NCBI GenBank assembly: GCA_030612225.1
Contig: JAUWOH010000132.1
Span: 1 to 7,489, forward strand
Reading direction: 5' to 3'
Length of the DNA: 7,489 nt
Origin: Desulfobacteraceae bacterium
Lineage (GTDB): Bacteria; Desulfobacterota; Desulfobacteria; Desulfobacterales; JAUWMJ01
Position numbers and translations under genes: made by a program. Below, in pieces: positions 1-5,777 of this stretch (its first letter is position 1; each line of letters begins with the position of its first letter). The notes under the pieces were generated by a model. The model was not told the DNA's origin, did no database searches, and saw only the letters and a list, made by a program, of their open reading frames with translations.

Positions 1-26
1 ATTAACCTCTTGCCTGGTACTGAACC

Positions 27-58
27 GCCGGGTCGGTCTCGTAGGATCTCGGCCCGGC
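27..58. repeat. GC-rich hairpin near left edge
   Basis: GCCGGGTCG (27-35) pairs with CGGCCCGGC (50-58). This gives a 9-bp stem with one G-T wobble and a 14-nt loop. It lies about 30 nt beyond the stop codon of the small minus-strand gene at 87-338, so it could mark the 3' end of that transcript. There is no T-run after it on the minus strand, so it is not a canonical intrinsic terminator. Confidence 0.5.
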
Positions 59-86
59 ACTTACTAAGGGTTAATTTTTTTGCCTT

Positions 87-338
87 CTATTCCCATTTCC
101 ATTTCCATTTTGCTAAGGGTTTATCCGGGGGGGGAGGTTCAGAAGGTTCTATAGTAGTTTCACGGGTGATTATTATAGGCTTAGAACACTTAGGGCAAGT
201 TGCATGAAGTATCATTTTTTTATTTTCTTCATCAGGCTCAGAAAAAAAATCAGGGAATTCTTCACTATCTATTTGTACTATTTCTCCACAATCATGTTTT
301 ATTTCAAGCCAGCGGCGGTCGTTTTGTTCTACATTCAT
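87..338 (-). CDS. Small putative zinc-ribbon-like protein with KWKWKWE tail (83 aa)
   Basis: I do not recognise this family. The ATG at 338 is chosen because AGGAG (346-350) sits 7 nt upstream; the same frame stays open further upstream, with a GTG at 428 that lacks a ribosome site. The protein has His15-x-Cys17 in a HDCG motif and a CPKC motif at 48-51, which together could form one metal site. An acidic stretch rich in Asp, Glu and Phe lies between them. The C-terminal third is Thr, Glu and Pro rich, with four prolines, and ends in three Lys-Trp pairs. There is no signal peptide or membrane segment, so it is probably cytoplasmic. The prolines come from a run of eight C and the Lys-Trp tail from a hexanucleotide repeat, both prone to slippage. 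It follows the tRNA terminator, so it probably has its own promoter, which I could not place. Confidence 0.6.
   Translation of the reverse strand: MNVEQNDRRWLEIKHDCGEIVQIDSEEFPDFFSEPDEENKKMILHATCPKCSKPIIITRETTIEPSEPPPPDKPLAKWKWKWE
93..110. repeat. Hexanucleotide repeat (CCATTT)x3
   Basis: Three perfect copies of CCATTT lie inside the last codons of the small minus-strand gene, where they encode alternating Lys and Trp. Gain or loss of a unit would keep the frame and change only tail length. A 9-mer, CTAAGGGTT, occurs on both sides (64-72 and 113-121). Confidence 0.8.
127..134. repeat. Homopolymer G8/C8 tract in coding sequence
   Basis: Eight G on the plus strand read as eight C in the small minus-strand gene, giving its Pro run. 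Losing or gaining one base brings a stop within a few codons (after PPPRINP or PPPPG), so either slip would remove the Lys-Trp tail. Confidence 0.8.
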
Positions 339-638
339 ATCAATTCTCCTTTGATGAAAGGTTAAAAGATAATTTTTAGTAACATAGAGATCAAACACCG
401 GCAACTTAAAACTTGCCCTACCTTCCACAGATTCCTGTGAAATTCCGCTTGCAATACCCTTCCCAACAAAAGAAAAGCCAGCCAGCGGCCTCTGACGGCC
501 TAAGTCCGCTGAATCACATTCATTGCTAAGTGGTTGTATTTCTTCGTTTTTTGTGGTGTCAGGCTCTTGCGCTGCCCCGTACGGGGCGGGTGTTCTTATG
601 GGTTGGACATAGGGTTGGAATTCAAATTTTTAGGCATT
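339..638. other. Gene-poor stretch with open minus frame and a perfect palindrome
   Basis: Between the small gene's start and the tRNA terminator I find no convincing gene. The minus frame of the small gene stays open back to a TAA at 630-632, about 97 codons above the chosen ATG. It has no ATG, only a GTG at 428 and a CTG at 485. The hypothetical extension has no obvious low complexity, so it may be the relic of a longer gene. A 14-bp perfect palindrome is at 574-587, and a small hairpin (CACAG, loop, CTGTG) at 426-439. Confidence 0.5.
574..587. repeat. Perfect 14-bp palindrome GCCCCGTACGGGGC
   Basis: The sequence reads identically on both strands and is far more GC-rich than its surroundings. 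It could be a protein-binding site or the tip of a dispersed repeat. Nothing nearby shows which. Confidence 0.6.
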
Positions 639-669
639 AAAAAAGGGCTTACAATTTCTTGTAAACCCT
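639..669 (-). terminator. Intrinsic terminator after initiator tRNA
   Basis: On the minus strand an 11-bp stem (AGGGTTTACAA pairing with TTGTAAGCCCT, one G-T wobble) closes a GAAA tetraloop and is followed by six T. It starts 11 nt past the tRNA CCA end. It should end the tRNA transcript and any read-through from the hldE/DUF167 genes. Confidence 0.92.
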
Positions 670-680
670 TGATTTTGTAG

Positions 681-757
<77 letters not shown>

Positions 758-779
758 ACAGGTAAATTTAAGAAATGAC

Positions 780-807
780 TTTTAACTGAAGAAAAAATAG
801 AAGTCAA
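780..807 (-). promoter_or_regulatory. Possible sigma70-type promoter for tRNA-fMet
   Basis: On the minus strand TTGACT (807-802) is followed after 16 nt by TTAAAA (785-780), about 22 nt before the tRNA 5' end. The -35 is good but the -10 is weak. The tRNA might also be read from the upstream operon, because I see no terminator between the DUF167 stop and this site. Confidence 0.4.
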
Positions 808-812
808 GTTTT

Positions 813-1136
813 TTATTTTGAATTTAATAACGATTCAACCCGCCTTTTTAAATAATTCTGCTCCTCTTTAGACACTTTGCCGTTCTTGCTGCTTAGAAGA
901 ATTTTTTTTGTACGGCTGGTGTGCCCGGTTATAATTTCCAAAGATGACTTTGGAACCTCAAGGCATTTTGCCAGGTATTTAATACACATTTTATTCGCTG
1001 CACCTTCAACAGGAGGTGCTACAAGCTTAATTTTTATAGCATCTTTGTAAAGCCCGGATATCATATTCTTGGATGATCTTGGCTGCACAAAGACCTTAAA
1101 AGTAATTCCATGAGGAGTTTTTCTTACAAATTCCAT
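813..1136 (-). CDS. DUF167/YggU family protein (107 aa)
   Basis: This small soluble protein belongs to the YggU (UPF0235) family, whose biochemical role is not established. The hallmarks are all present: the VQPRSSKN segment near residue 17, the KIKLVAPPVEGAANK block around residues 35-49, and VPKSSLEIITGHTSR around residues 61-75. Its length is typical, with a slightly longer charged C-terminus. The ATG lies 20 bp downstream of the hldE stop, so the two are probably one transcription unit. No good Shine-Dalgarno sequence precedes the start, which fits translation coupled to hldE. In many bacteria this family sits near cell-envelope or division genes (from memory); here the neighbour is LPS heptose synthesis. 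The family call is firm, the function unknown. Confidence 0.9.
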   Translation of the reverse strand: MEFVRKTPHGITFKVFVQPRSSKNMISGLYKDAIKIKLVAPPVEGAANKMCIKYLAKCLEVPKSSLEIITGHTSRTKKILLSSKNGKVSKEEQNYLKRRVESLLNSK

Positions 1137-1156
1137 ATAGCCATGGTGCTTTAAAT

Positions 1157-2608
1157 CTAAAAGCTACCTTTTTTAATATTGTTGATTATGCTAGTTGAGG
1201 AAATATTCTCACTGACAGGAATAAGTTCAACTCGCCCCCCGAATTTCTCAACAAGCTTTCGTCCATAAACTTCTTTTGAGCTATAATTGGTTCCCTTTGT
1301 AAGTATATCCGGCTTAATTATTTCTATCAGTTTATCAAGCTGCCCTGTTGAAAAGATAACCACATAATCAACCACATCAAGTGCACTGATTATACGAACA
1401 CGCTCCTTTGCATTTATTACCGGTCTCCCCTCGCCTTTCAGCCGTTTAACTGAATCATCATCATCCAGGGCAACAATAAGAACATCTCCTGTCTGCCTGG
1501 AAGCAGAAAAAAACATAATATGACCTGCATGCAAAAGGTCAAAACAGCCGTTTGTTAAAACAATTTTTTTGTTTTTTTTCTTCAGTTCATGAATGAGATC
1601 CTCAAGCTCTGTTAACAGCTTATATTTTCCTGGTACTCCATCATGAGCCGGTTTTAAAGCATCGAGTATTTCTTTTTTTGAAACAGTTGCTGTTCCAATC
1701 TTACCGACAACTATTCCTGCCGCAGTGTTGGCAAGTTCAATTCCCTCCTTAAATGACAGCCCTGACGCTATTGCAAGTCCGAGAACTGAAAGTACCGTAT
1801 CCCCGGCACCGGAAACATCATACACCTGACGTGCTACAGCACTTATTTTATATGGCTTTTTATTTCTCTCAAATAAAACCATGCCATCCTTGCCGCATGT
1901 TATCAAAAGTTTGTCGATTTTAACCGATTCAAGTATTTTTGCACCTGCTTTGTAAAGAGATGCTTCATTAACAACCTCAACTCCCAAGGCAAGGGCTGCT
2001 TCTTTTCTGTTGGGCGTAATAATTGAAACACCGGAATATTTTTTAAAATCAAGACCTTTTGGATCAGCGATAGTGATTTTTTTATGCTTTTTTGCCAGGG
2101 CAACCAATCCTGGCAGCATAGATTTCGTAACCATACCCTTGCCGTAATCGGAAATCAGAACTATATCGACTTCAGGCATGACCTTTTCTGTAAATTCAGC
2201 AATAGCCTGAAAAGTCCGGTTTGAAATTTCTTTTTTTGTCTCCCGGTCAATTCTAAGAACATGCTGGTTTGCAGCAATAATTCTCGTTTTCCTGGTAGTA
2301 GGCCTTTGCTGTTCTTGAATTATCCCTCTTGTATCAACACCGATTTTTTTAAATTTCTCAAGCAAAAGCTTTCCTTCGCGTCCTGTCCCGATAACACCGA
2401 CCGCTAAAACCTTTGCGCCAAGGGCAACAAGGTTGTTAACAACATTACCGGAACCGCCAAGAGTATATTCTTCCTTTTCAACTGAAACGATTTGGACAGG
2501 AGCTTCAGGCGATATACGATCCACAGATCCCCACAAATACTCATCGATCATTAAGTCGCCCACAACAAGGATTTTGCATCTTTTAAATTTTGAAATGTCT
2601 ATGTTCAT
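1157..2608 (-). CDS. hldE: Bifunctional heptose-7-phosphate kinase / heptose-1-phosphate adenylyltransferase
   Basis: HldE (RfaE) catalyses two cytoplasmic steps to ADP-L-glycero-D-manno-heptose for LPS inner core: phosphorylation of D-glycero-D-manno-heptose 7-phosphate, then adenylylation of the 1-phosphate. Residues 1-320 are a PfkB/ribokinase domain with VVGDLMIDEYLWG near the start, RISPEAPV, GGSGN at 51-55, and DVSGAGD ending at catalytic Asp270. Residues 345-483 are a cytidylyltransferase-like domain with TNGCFDLLHAGH, whose HxGH motif is at 360-363. At 483 aa it is the normal fused length. I use the ATG at 2608, where similarity to E. coli HldE begins; the frame stays open to a TTG at 2740, but that part only translates repeats. 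There is no Shine-Dalgarno sequence before the ATG, and tandem repeats begin 7 nt upstream of it. Confidence 0.96.
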   Translation of the reverse strand: MNIDISKFKRCKILVVGDLMIDEYLWGSVDRISPEAPVQIVSVEKEEYTLGGSGNVVNNLVALGAKVLAVGVIGTGREGKLLLEKFKKIGVDTRGIIQEQQRPTTRKTRIIAANQHVLRIDRETKKEISNRTFQAIAEFTEKVMPEVDIVLISDYGKGMVTKSMLPGLVALAKKHKKITIADPKGLDFKKYSGVSIITPNRKEAALALGVEVVNEASLYKAGAKILESVKIDKLLITCGKDGMVLFERNKKPYKISAVARQVYDVSGAGDTVLSVLGLAIASGLSFKEGIELANTAAGIVVGKIGTATVSKKEILDALKPAHDGVPGKYKLLTELEDLIHELKKKNKKIVLTNGCFDLLHAGHIMFFSASRQTGDVLIVALDDDDSVKRLKGEGRPVINAKERVRIISALDVVDYVVIFSTGQLDKLIEIIKPDILTKGTNYSSKEVYGRKLVEKFGGRVELIPVSENISSTSIINNIKKGSF

Positions 2609-2615
2609 AGTAAAT

Positions 2616-2679
2616 AATGACCGCTTTGCTTGAGGAGCGCTTCGCTTAATGACCGCTTCGCTTGAGGAGCACTTCGTTT
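2616..2679. repeat. Two tandem 32-bp units upstream of hldE
   Basis: Positions 2616-2647 and 2648-2679 are direct copies of a 32-bp unit beginning AATGACCGCTT, with three differences. A partial third copy (TTGAGGATCGCTCC) follows. GCTTCGCTT and GCTTGAGG motifs recur inside the units and again at 2752-2759. The array ends 7 nt from the hldE start codon. Confidence 0.85.
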
Positions 2680-2698
2680 GAGGATCGCTCCTTGGCGC

Positions 2699-2733
2699 GG
2701 CGTAGCCGATCAGACTTCGCCCCTGGCTACGCC
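2699..2733. repeat. Inverted repeat GGCGTAGCC/GGCTACGCC
   Basis: A perfect 9-bp stem (2699-2707 with 2725-2733) encloses a 17-nt loop. It adjoins the tandem 32-bp array and resembles REP-type palindromes in base composition. No T-run follows on either strand. Confidence 0.65.
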
Positions 2734-2802
2734 ATGACAAAAGGACGGGTCGCTTGAGGCAATTTCTTTAAAAGCCTTAAGTCCCGAAGGGACGCTCTTC
2801 TG

Positions 2803-2837
2803 GGCCGCTTGTCGGGGCATAGCCGGAGGCGAAGCCT
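2803..2837. repeat. GC-rich dispersed repeat, copy 1
   Basis: Read on the minus strand this stretch contains GCTTCGCCTCCGGCTATG followed by CCCCGACAAGCGGCC. A diverged copy in the other orientation lies at 4041-4095; both share an identical GCCCCGACAAG core. Finding it in two gaps of the same gene cluster suggests a REP-like family scattered through the genome. Confidence 0.55.
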
Positions 2838-2853
2838 GAAAGGCCGCTCCAGC

Positions 2854-3267
2854 TTATGCATCATCCCTGTTCTTTTCAATTAATTCCTTTATAAATTCTG
2901 GAGGGCGAACTACTCTGCCGTTTTTATCCACAAAGGCATGTCTTGTGTATCCTTTTGCATGTACCTTGGTGCTGTCTTCACTTTTTATACAATAATCAAA
3001 CTTCATTCCACCCTTGACACTGGTATCAAGCGAAGTCTCTATAACCAGCATATCATCGTATTGAATTGGAGTAAAAAACTTGCAATAGACTTCAGATACC
3101 GGTAAAAAGAATCCCTTGGTTTCTATCTTCTTATAAGCCAGTCCCATGGTTCTGAACATCTCCGAGCGGCCTATTTCAAACCATCGCAAATAATTGGCAT
3201 TATAGGCATAACCCATTTTGTCCGTATCACCGTAAATCACTCGATTTGTTGTTTTGTGGGTAAGCAT
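2854..3267 (-). CDS. YbgC-like hotdog-fold acyl-CoA thioesterase (137 aa)
   Basis: This single-domain 4HBT/YbgC-type protein should hydrolyse acyl-CoA or acyl-ACP thioesters in the cytoplasm. The N-terminal signature is YGDTDKMGYAYNANYLRWFE at 12-31. The second Asp (Asp16) aligns with the catalytic Asp of E. coli YbgC, and the usual Tyr-His pair appears here as Tyr-Asn (22-23). A GYTRHAFVD strand near 106-114 is also typical of the fold. Length is normal for the family. The start ATG overlaps the thrH stop by one base (TAATG), so translation is probably coupled; only a weak purine stretch precedes it. Substrate cannot be told from sequence. Being next to amino-acid genes does not by itself give it a role there. 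Confidence 0.9.
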   Translation of the reverse strand: MLTHKTTNRVIYGDTDKMGYAYNANYLRWFEIGRSEMFRTMGLAYKKIETKGFFLPVSEVYCKFFTPIQYDDMLVIETSLDTSVKGGMKFDYCIKSEDSTKVHAKGYTRHAFVDKNGRVVRPPEFIKELIEKNRDDA

Positions 3268-3878
3268 TAAGTATCTCTTTTCACTGTTTTCAAAATAAGT
3301 TTTTTTAATTCTTCGTATCCGTATGACACGGAAAATTGCAGAAATTCATCCTTAACATTGTCAGGCGGACGAAAAAGTATTCCCGTATCCGCCTCTTTCA
3401 ACATTGTAATATCATTATAAGAATCACCAATGGCTATAACTTTGTAATTAAGGCTTTGCATTGAAAGAATCGTCTTTCGCTTGCTGTCCTTCTGTCGCAG
3501 ATTATATCCTGTAATTTTTCCTTTTTTATCTACGGATAAAGAATGACAGAATAATGTCGGCCATTTTAGTTTTTTCATTAAAGGCTTCACAAATTCAACG
3601 TAAGTATCTGATATAATTATTAACTGGAGTTGTGACCTTAGCCATTCAAGAAATTCCAAAGCACCGTCAAGTGGCTCCATTGTCGCTATTACATCTGTGA
3701 TATCCTTTAGCTTGAGTCCTTTTTCATCCAGGATAGAAAGACGTTTTTTCATCAAAACGTCATAATCTGAGATATCACGTGTGGTTAATCTAAGTTCTTC
3801 TATTCCGGTTTTCTCAGCCACATTTATCCAGACCTCAGGGACAAAAATACCTTCTAAATCCGAGCAAACAATATACAT
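3267..3878 (-). CDS. thrH: Phosphoserine phosphatase/homoserine phosphotransferase ThrH (203 aa)
   Basis: This is a HAD-superfamily enzyme very close to Pseudomonas aeruginosa ThrH, as I recall that sequence. The shared blocks are DLEG at 7-10 (nucleophile Asp7), VPE.WI, the run from AEKTGI to TTRDI.DYDVLMK, and YNLRQKD.KR. Ser90-Asp91 form motif II and GDSYND at 151-156 is motif III. ThrH dephosphorylates phosphoserine and can also transfer its phosphate to homoserine, giving O-phosphohomoserine for threonine synthesis. Lying downstream of hom supports the second role here. The ATG has GAGG (3887-3884) 5 nt upstream. Length matches the family, and the stop overlaps the start of the thioesterase gene by one base. 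A 392-bp repeat-filled gap separates it from hom. Confidence 0.93.
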   Translation of the reverse strand: MYIVCSDLEGIFVPEVWINVAEKTGIEELRLTTRDISDYDVLMKKRLSILDEKGLKLKDITDVIATMEPLDGALEFLEWLRSQLQLIIISDTYVEFVKPLMKKLKWPTLFCHSLSVDKKGKITGYNLRQKDSKRKTILSMQSLNYKVIAIGDSYNDITMLKEADTGILFRPPDNVKDEFLQFSVSYGYEELKKLILKTVKRDT

Positions 3879-3905
3879 ATTAGCCTCGTTTGTTTAATTT
3901 TTAAA

Positions 3906-3948
3906 ACCACGTCCTTCCCCGCATAACGGGATCTTCGATGGGCGTGGT
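3906..3948. repeat. Imperfect hairpin just upstream of thrH
   Basis: On the minus strand ACCACGCCC pairs with GGACGTGGT apart from one mismatch. A smaller CCCG/CGGG stem lies inside, and TTTT follows the outer arm. It ends about 18 nt before the thrH ribosome site, so it could attenuate read-through from hom, but the T-run is short. Confidence 0.5.
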
Positions 3949-3978
3949 CAGAGATATTTGGCTTTGCCCGGGTAAATA

Positions 3979-4021
3979 AAAGTGACTAAAGTGAGCTAAA
4001 GTGACTAAAATGCCTAAAGTT
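3979..4021. repeat. AAAGTGACT-type tandem array, left arm
   Basis: Units in order are AAAGTGACT, AAAGTGAGCT, AAAGTGACT and AAAATGCCT, then AAAGTT. Positions 3986-4009 form a perfect 24-bp inverted match to 4146-4169 in the right arm. Confidence 0.9.
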
Positions 4022-4040
4022 GTAGTGTCGCTCTGCTCCA

Positions 4041-4095
4041 AGCTTCGCCTTTGGCTTCAGGCTACGCTTTTCAAGCTACGCCCCGACAAGACGCC
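4041..4095. repeat. GC-rich dispersed repeat, copy 2
   Basis: GCTTCGCCTTTGGCT and CTACGCCCCGACAAG match copy 1 (2803-2837, opposite strand), with about 17 extra bases between the two blocks. It lies in the centre between the two inverted AAAGTGACT arrays. Confidence 0.55.
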
Positions 4096-4142
4096 CTGGC
4101 AAGCCATCTTTTTTTATTAAAATAAAATAGACAGAATTCCTT

Positions 4143-4185
4143 AACTTTAGTCACTTTAGCTCACTTTAGACACTTTAGTCACTTT
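4143..4185. repeat. AAAGTGACT-type tandem array, right arm (inverted)
   Basis: Read on the minus strand the units are AAAGTGACT, AAAGTGTCT, AAAGTGAGCT and AAAGTGACT, then AAAGTT. This is the left arm's motif set in reverse orientation, with 136 bp between the 24-bp perfect cores. Confidence 0.9.
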
Positions 4186-4204
4186 AAACCTGGTGTATCC
4201 GACA

Positions 4205-4247
4205 GCCCCTTCAAGGGGCAAATCAATGCCACGTCCTTCAAGCGTGG
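4205..4247. repeat. Two compact hairpins downstream of hom
   Basis: GCCCCTT-C-AAGGGGC (4205-4219) is a 15-nt near-perfect palindrome. CCACG (4229-4233) pairs with CGTGG (4243-4247) around a 9-nt loop. They lie 24-66 nt past the hom stop. Neither is followed by a T-run on the minus strand. Paired small hairpins like these resemble subterminal structures of IS200/IS605 elements, but no tnpA or tnpB is present. Confidence 0.55.
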
Positions 4248-4270
4248 ATTCTTTATTTAGACACTATTCA

Positions 4271-5587
4271 TTAATCCTGACCATTCTCATCCTCTATCCT
4301 TATTAACACCGGTCTGTCACTTGCAACATCCAGCGAATTGATTTCCGATAATGCTTTTGAAACATCAGCCTCTTTAGCACGATGTGTTAGCATAACAAGA
4401 GGAACGGAACCATTTGTTTTCCGTCCTTTCTGCTGCACCGACTTTATGCTGATTTCATTTTTTCCCAAAATCCCGGATATTCTGGAGAGAACACCAGGTT
4501 TGTCTAAAGCGGAAAACCGGATATAATAGTGAGTAAATATTTCATCAACAGGCATAACAGGTATTTTCCGAATATTTTCCATCTGAAACGAAAGGAGTGG
4601 AATCCTCCTTGCTGATCCTGACAAAATGTTTCGGGCGATATCAACTGTATCACTGACAACACTGCTGGCTGTCGGCATCATACCTGCACCTCGACCATAA
4701 AGCAGAATATCACCAACCGCGTCGGCTGAAACGTTAATTGCATTCAGGCTGCCGTTGACATTCGATAAAATATTATCAAATGGAATCATGGTGGGATGAA
4801 CCCTTGCCTCAACTGTATCTCCTCTATTCTTACTGATAGCAAGAAGCTTTATCCTGTAACCGAACTGTCCAGCATACTCTATATCCATTGGAGTGATGCT
4901 GGAGATTCCTTCAACATATATATTACTTAAATCGATTTCCATACCATAAGCCAGGGATATTAAAAGAGCCAATTTGTGAGCTGCATCGTATCCTTCAACA
5001 TCCAGTGTGGAATCGGCTTCGGCATATCCCTTTGCCTGGGCTTCTGCAAGAGCTTCCTTAAATGTACTTCCATCATCTGTAATCTTAGATAGAATATAAT
5101 TGCATGTTCCATTTAAAATGCCTATCATAGATTTTATTTTATTCCCCACAAGGGACTCCCGCAGGGATTTGATGATAGGCATGCAGCCTCCGACGCTTGC
5201 TTCAAAAGCAAGATCAACACCTTTTATTTCCGCGGCTTTAAATATTTCATTTCCCTGATTTGCAAGCAGAGCCTTATTTGCAGTCACAACATGCTTTCCG
5301 TTTTCAATAGCTTTTAATATAAGATCCTTTGCAATTGTTTCACCACCGATCATCTCTAAAATAATATCAATATCCGGATCAGTAACGACCTTATCAGAAT
5401 CTGTTGTCATAACGCCTTTGTCAAATTGCAAACCTCTGTCTGATGCAATATCGATATCTGCAACACTTTTCAGATTTAAGCTTGCACCGACCCTGGAGCT
5501 TATCAGATCCTTGTTTTTAATAAGAATTTTTGCAACACCTGTTCCAACAGTACCGCATCCGAGCATTCCTATATTAATTTCTTTCAT
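4271..5587 (-). CDS. hom: Homoserine dehydrogenase with C-terminal ACT domain (438 aa)
   Basis: Hom reduces aspartate 4-semialdehyde to homoserine with NAD(P)H, at the branch to threonine and methionine. The N-terminal Rossmann domain shows GMLGCGTVGTGV (7-18) and ANKALLA (103-109). The catalytic domain has GGCMP (133-137), GILNGTCNYIL (156-166) and GYAEADSTLDVEGYDAAHK (187-205), with Asp201 and Lys205 at the expected active-site positions. An ACT domain (about 352-430) suggests feedback control by threonine, as known for this architecture. The protein is monofunctional, without a fused aspartokinase, and of normal length. The start ATG has AAAGG (5603-5599) 11 nt upstream, somewhat far. It follows alaC by 190 bp of repeats and is followed by thrH, which can use its product. 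Confidence 0.97.
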   Translation of the reverse strand: MKEINIGMLGCGTVGTGVAKILIKNKDLISSRVGASLNLKSVADIDIASDRGLQFDKGVMTTDSDKVVTDPDIDIILEMIGGETIAKDLILKAIENGKHVVTANKALLANQGNEIFKAAEIKGVDLAFEASVGGCMPIIKSLRESLVGNKIKSMIGILNGTCNYILSKITDDGSTFKEALAEAQAKGYAEADSTLDVEGYDAAHKLALLISLAYGMEIDLSNIYVEGISSITPMDIEYAGQFGYRIKLLAISKNRGDTVEARVHPTMIPFDNILSNVNGSLNAINVSADAVGDILLYGRGAGMMPTASSVVSDTVDIARNILSGSARRIPLLSFQMENIRKIPVMPVDEIFTHYYIRFSALDKPGVLSRISGILGKNEISIKSVQQKGRKTNGSVPLVMLTHRAKEADVSKALSEINSLDVASDRPVLIRIEDENGQD

Positions 5588-5613
5588 AAAGAATGTTTCC
5601 TTTAATCATATCC

Positions 5614-5776
5614 GTTCACAGGTTCAGGGTTCAGGGTTCAACGTTAAGCACTTTGAACCGTCATAGCCACTATGACAAAGTCTGCTTTCGCTTTTTTCTT
5701 ATCTAATTGATTCCATTGGGTTAATAGCATTGAAGAAAACCTCTGGAACCTGTGAACCGTGAACCTTTTAACCCAA
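5614..5776. repeat. GGTTCA-rich element with nested inverted repeats between alaC and hom
   Basis: GTTCACAGGTTC (5614-5625) is perfectly inverted at 5746-5757. Next to the left arm are tandem GGGTTCA copies, and next to the right arm a second inverted GTGAACC copy. TTGGGTTAA (5716-5724) is perfectly inverted at 5768-5776, one base from the alaC stop. An internal hairpin joins GTCATAG (5660-5666) to CTATGAC (5670-5676). The block fills nearly the whole alaC/hom gap and looks like a small non-coding (MITE-like) repeat rather than a regulatory leader. Confidence 0.75.
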
Positions 5777-5777
5777 A

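Larger units (their letters stand above)
3879..4270. other. Repeat-filled gap between hom and thrH
   Basis: No gene is visible. In plus-strand order the gap holds a long imperfect hairpin (3906-3948), a tandem AAAGTGACT-type array (3979-4021), a GC-rich repeat copy (4041-4095), an AT-rich stretch with seven T (4110-4116 area), the inverted AAAGTGACT array (4143-4185), and two compact hairpins (4205-4219 and 4229-4247). The 11-mer CCACGTCCTTC occurs at 3907-3917 and 4229-4239, bracketing most of the block. Confidence 0.75.

Noticed and set aside
10..207. Plus-strand coding region at the left edge
   Set aside because: It runs antisense through the better-supported minus-strand gene with its AGGAG site, and its peptide includes poly-Gly from the G8 tract and repeat-derived residues.
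2609..2740. N-terminal extension of hldE from TTG at 2740
   Set aside because: The 44 extra residues translate the tandem repeats and palindrome, and similarity to HldE starts at the ATG at 2608.
4041..4116. Plus-strand intrinsic terminator (GGCTT..AAGCC followed by seven T)
   Set aside because: The stem is interrupted and long-looped, and there is no plus-strand gene upstream to terminate.
3979..4185. CRISPR array
   Set aside because: Units are only 9-10 bp and contiguous, with no unique spacers, and no cas genes are nearby.
4205..4247. IS200/IS605 element end
   Set aside because: The hairpins are suggestive, but no tnpA or tnpB remnant and no cleavage-site context can be seen, so I list them only as hairpins.
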